Shown one piece after another: positions 5,919 to 6,383 of a stretch of DNA of 6,383 nt (the stretch's first letter is position 1; each line of letters begins with the position of its first letter). Source of the DNA: Actinomycetota bacterium (GTDB lineage: Bacteria > Actinomycetota > Acidimicrobiia > Acidimicrobiales > Ilumatobacteraceae); assembly GCA_010024485.1 (NCBI GenBank), contig RGGX01000073.1, positions 1 to 6,383 of the forward strand, read 5' to 3'. Both the position numbers and the translations under genes were made by a program. The notes beneath the pieces are model-generated. The model ran no database searches. It was not told the origin of the DNA and saw only the letters and a program-made list of their open reading frames with translations.

Positions 5919-6383
5919 GGTTGCTCGGCCGGGTGAGCATCTCGGGCCTCGGGTTGTGGCTGGTGGCCATCTGGCTCCTGCTCTGGAACGACCTGAGCAT
6001 CGCGAACCTGGTGTCCGGTGCGGTGGTCGCGACCGTCGTCATCTCGTTCGCCCGTCTGCCGAAGTCGTACTGCGCCGGCTCGGAGTCGGGTGACCGCGCG
6101 CGCGTGTCGTTGCCGCACCTGATCTACTTCGGCCTCTACGTGCTGGTGAAACTGGTCCAGGCGAACCTCGTGCTGGCCTGGGAGATCATCACGCCCTGGC
6201 GCGATCGCATCCACACCGGAATCGTCGCCGTGCCGCTGCGCACCTCATCCGATCTCGCCATGACCGTGGTGGCGAACGTGATCACCCTGACGCCGGGAAC
6301 GGTGACCATCGAGGCCAAGGGCACACCGCCGGTGCTGTACGTGCATGTGCTCCACCTCGACGACATCGAGCGCGTCAAGGCCG
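5915..6383 (+). CDS. mrpE: Na+/H+ antiporter Mrp subunit E, 3' end cut by window
   Basis: The frame runs from ATG 5915 (in an ATGA overlap with the mrpD stop) past the window end without a stop, giving 156 visible residues. Bacillus MrpE has about 158 residues, so only a short C-terminal piece is probably missing. Two hydrophobic N-terminal segments (about 8-24 and 28-46) and a third around 66-89 are followed by a cytoplasmic-like domain. The MrpE signature VVANVITLTPGTVTIE is at about 118-133, with the conserved Thr126-Pro127-Gly128; in Bacillus the Thr-Pro pair is reported to matter for function (from memory). MrpE has no known catalytic activity; it is a structural or assembly subunit of the Mrp complex. 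The gene order A(B)-C-D-E is canonical, so mrpF and mrpG should follow immediately. Confidence 0.94.
   Translation, partial: MRLLGRVSISGLGLWLVAIWLLLWNDLSIANLVSGAVVATVVISFARLPKSYCAGSESGDRARVSLPHLIYFGLYVLVKLVQANLVLAWEIITPWRDRIHTGIVAVPLRTSSDLAMTVVANVITLTPGTVTIEAKGTPPVLYVHVLHLDDIERVKA

Overview
This window comes from a high-GC genome: by eye about two thirds G+C, with codon third positions almost all G or C. All genes lie on the + strand and are tightly packed. The style of the genes, including a fused MrpA-MrpB protein and a TAGCCT-type -10 box, points to an actinobacterium. Acidimicrobiia or a related lineage is possible, but I cannot fix the lineage from the sequence alone.

Layout. (1) Positions 1-375 hold the C-terminal part of a universal stress protein (UspA-fold) domain whose start lies before the window. 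(2) Positions 372-1106 hold a complete 5'-methylthioadenosine (MTA)/S-adenosylhomocysteine (SAH) nucleosidase, joined to the stress protein by a 4-base ATGA overlap. (3) Positions 1107-1195 are the only real gap. It holds a 9-bp GC-rich hairpin directly after the nucleosidase stop, then a candidate -10 box, so it looks like a boundary between two transcription units. (4) Positions 1196 to the end are a multisubunit Mrp-type (Mnh/Sha) Na+/H+ antiporter operon: a fused mrpA-mrpB gene, mrpC, mrpD and nearly all of mrpE. Each gene is joined to the next by a 4-base start/stop overlap (ATGA, GTGA, ATGA). mrpF and mrpG are expected just past the right edge.

How the genes work together. MrpA and MrpD are related to the proton-pumping subunits of complex I (NuoL/M/N), and MrpC is related to NuoK. 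With the MrpB domain, MrpE and the off-window F and G they form one membrane complex that uses the proton motive force to expel Na+ (and often other monovalent cations). It serves in sodium, salt and alkaline-pH tolerance. The upstream pair is a nucleotide-binding stress protein and an enzyme that recycles by-products of S-adenosylmethionine use. That pair is probably a separate unit with no demonstrated link to the antiporter.

I see no clearly new biological system here. The points most worth a second look are the plant-like motif set of the nucleosidase, the hairpin/-10 boundary before mrpA, a Ser in place of the TM7 His of Bacillus MrpA, and an acidic C-terminal tail on MrpC. I found no RNA genes, mobile elements, CRISPR arrays or long repeats.
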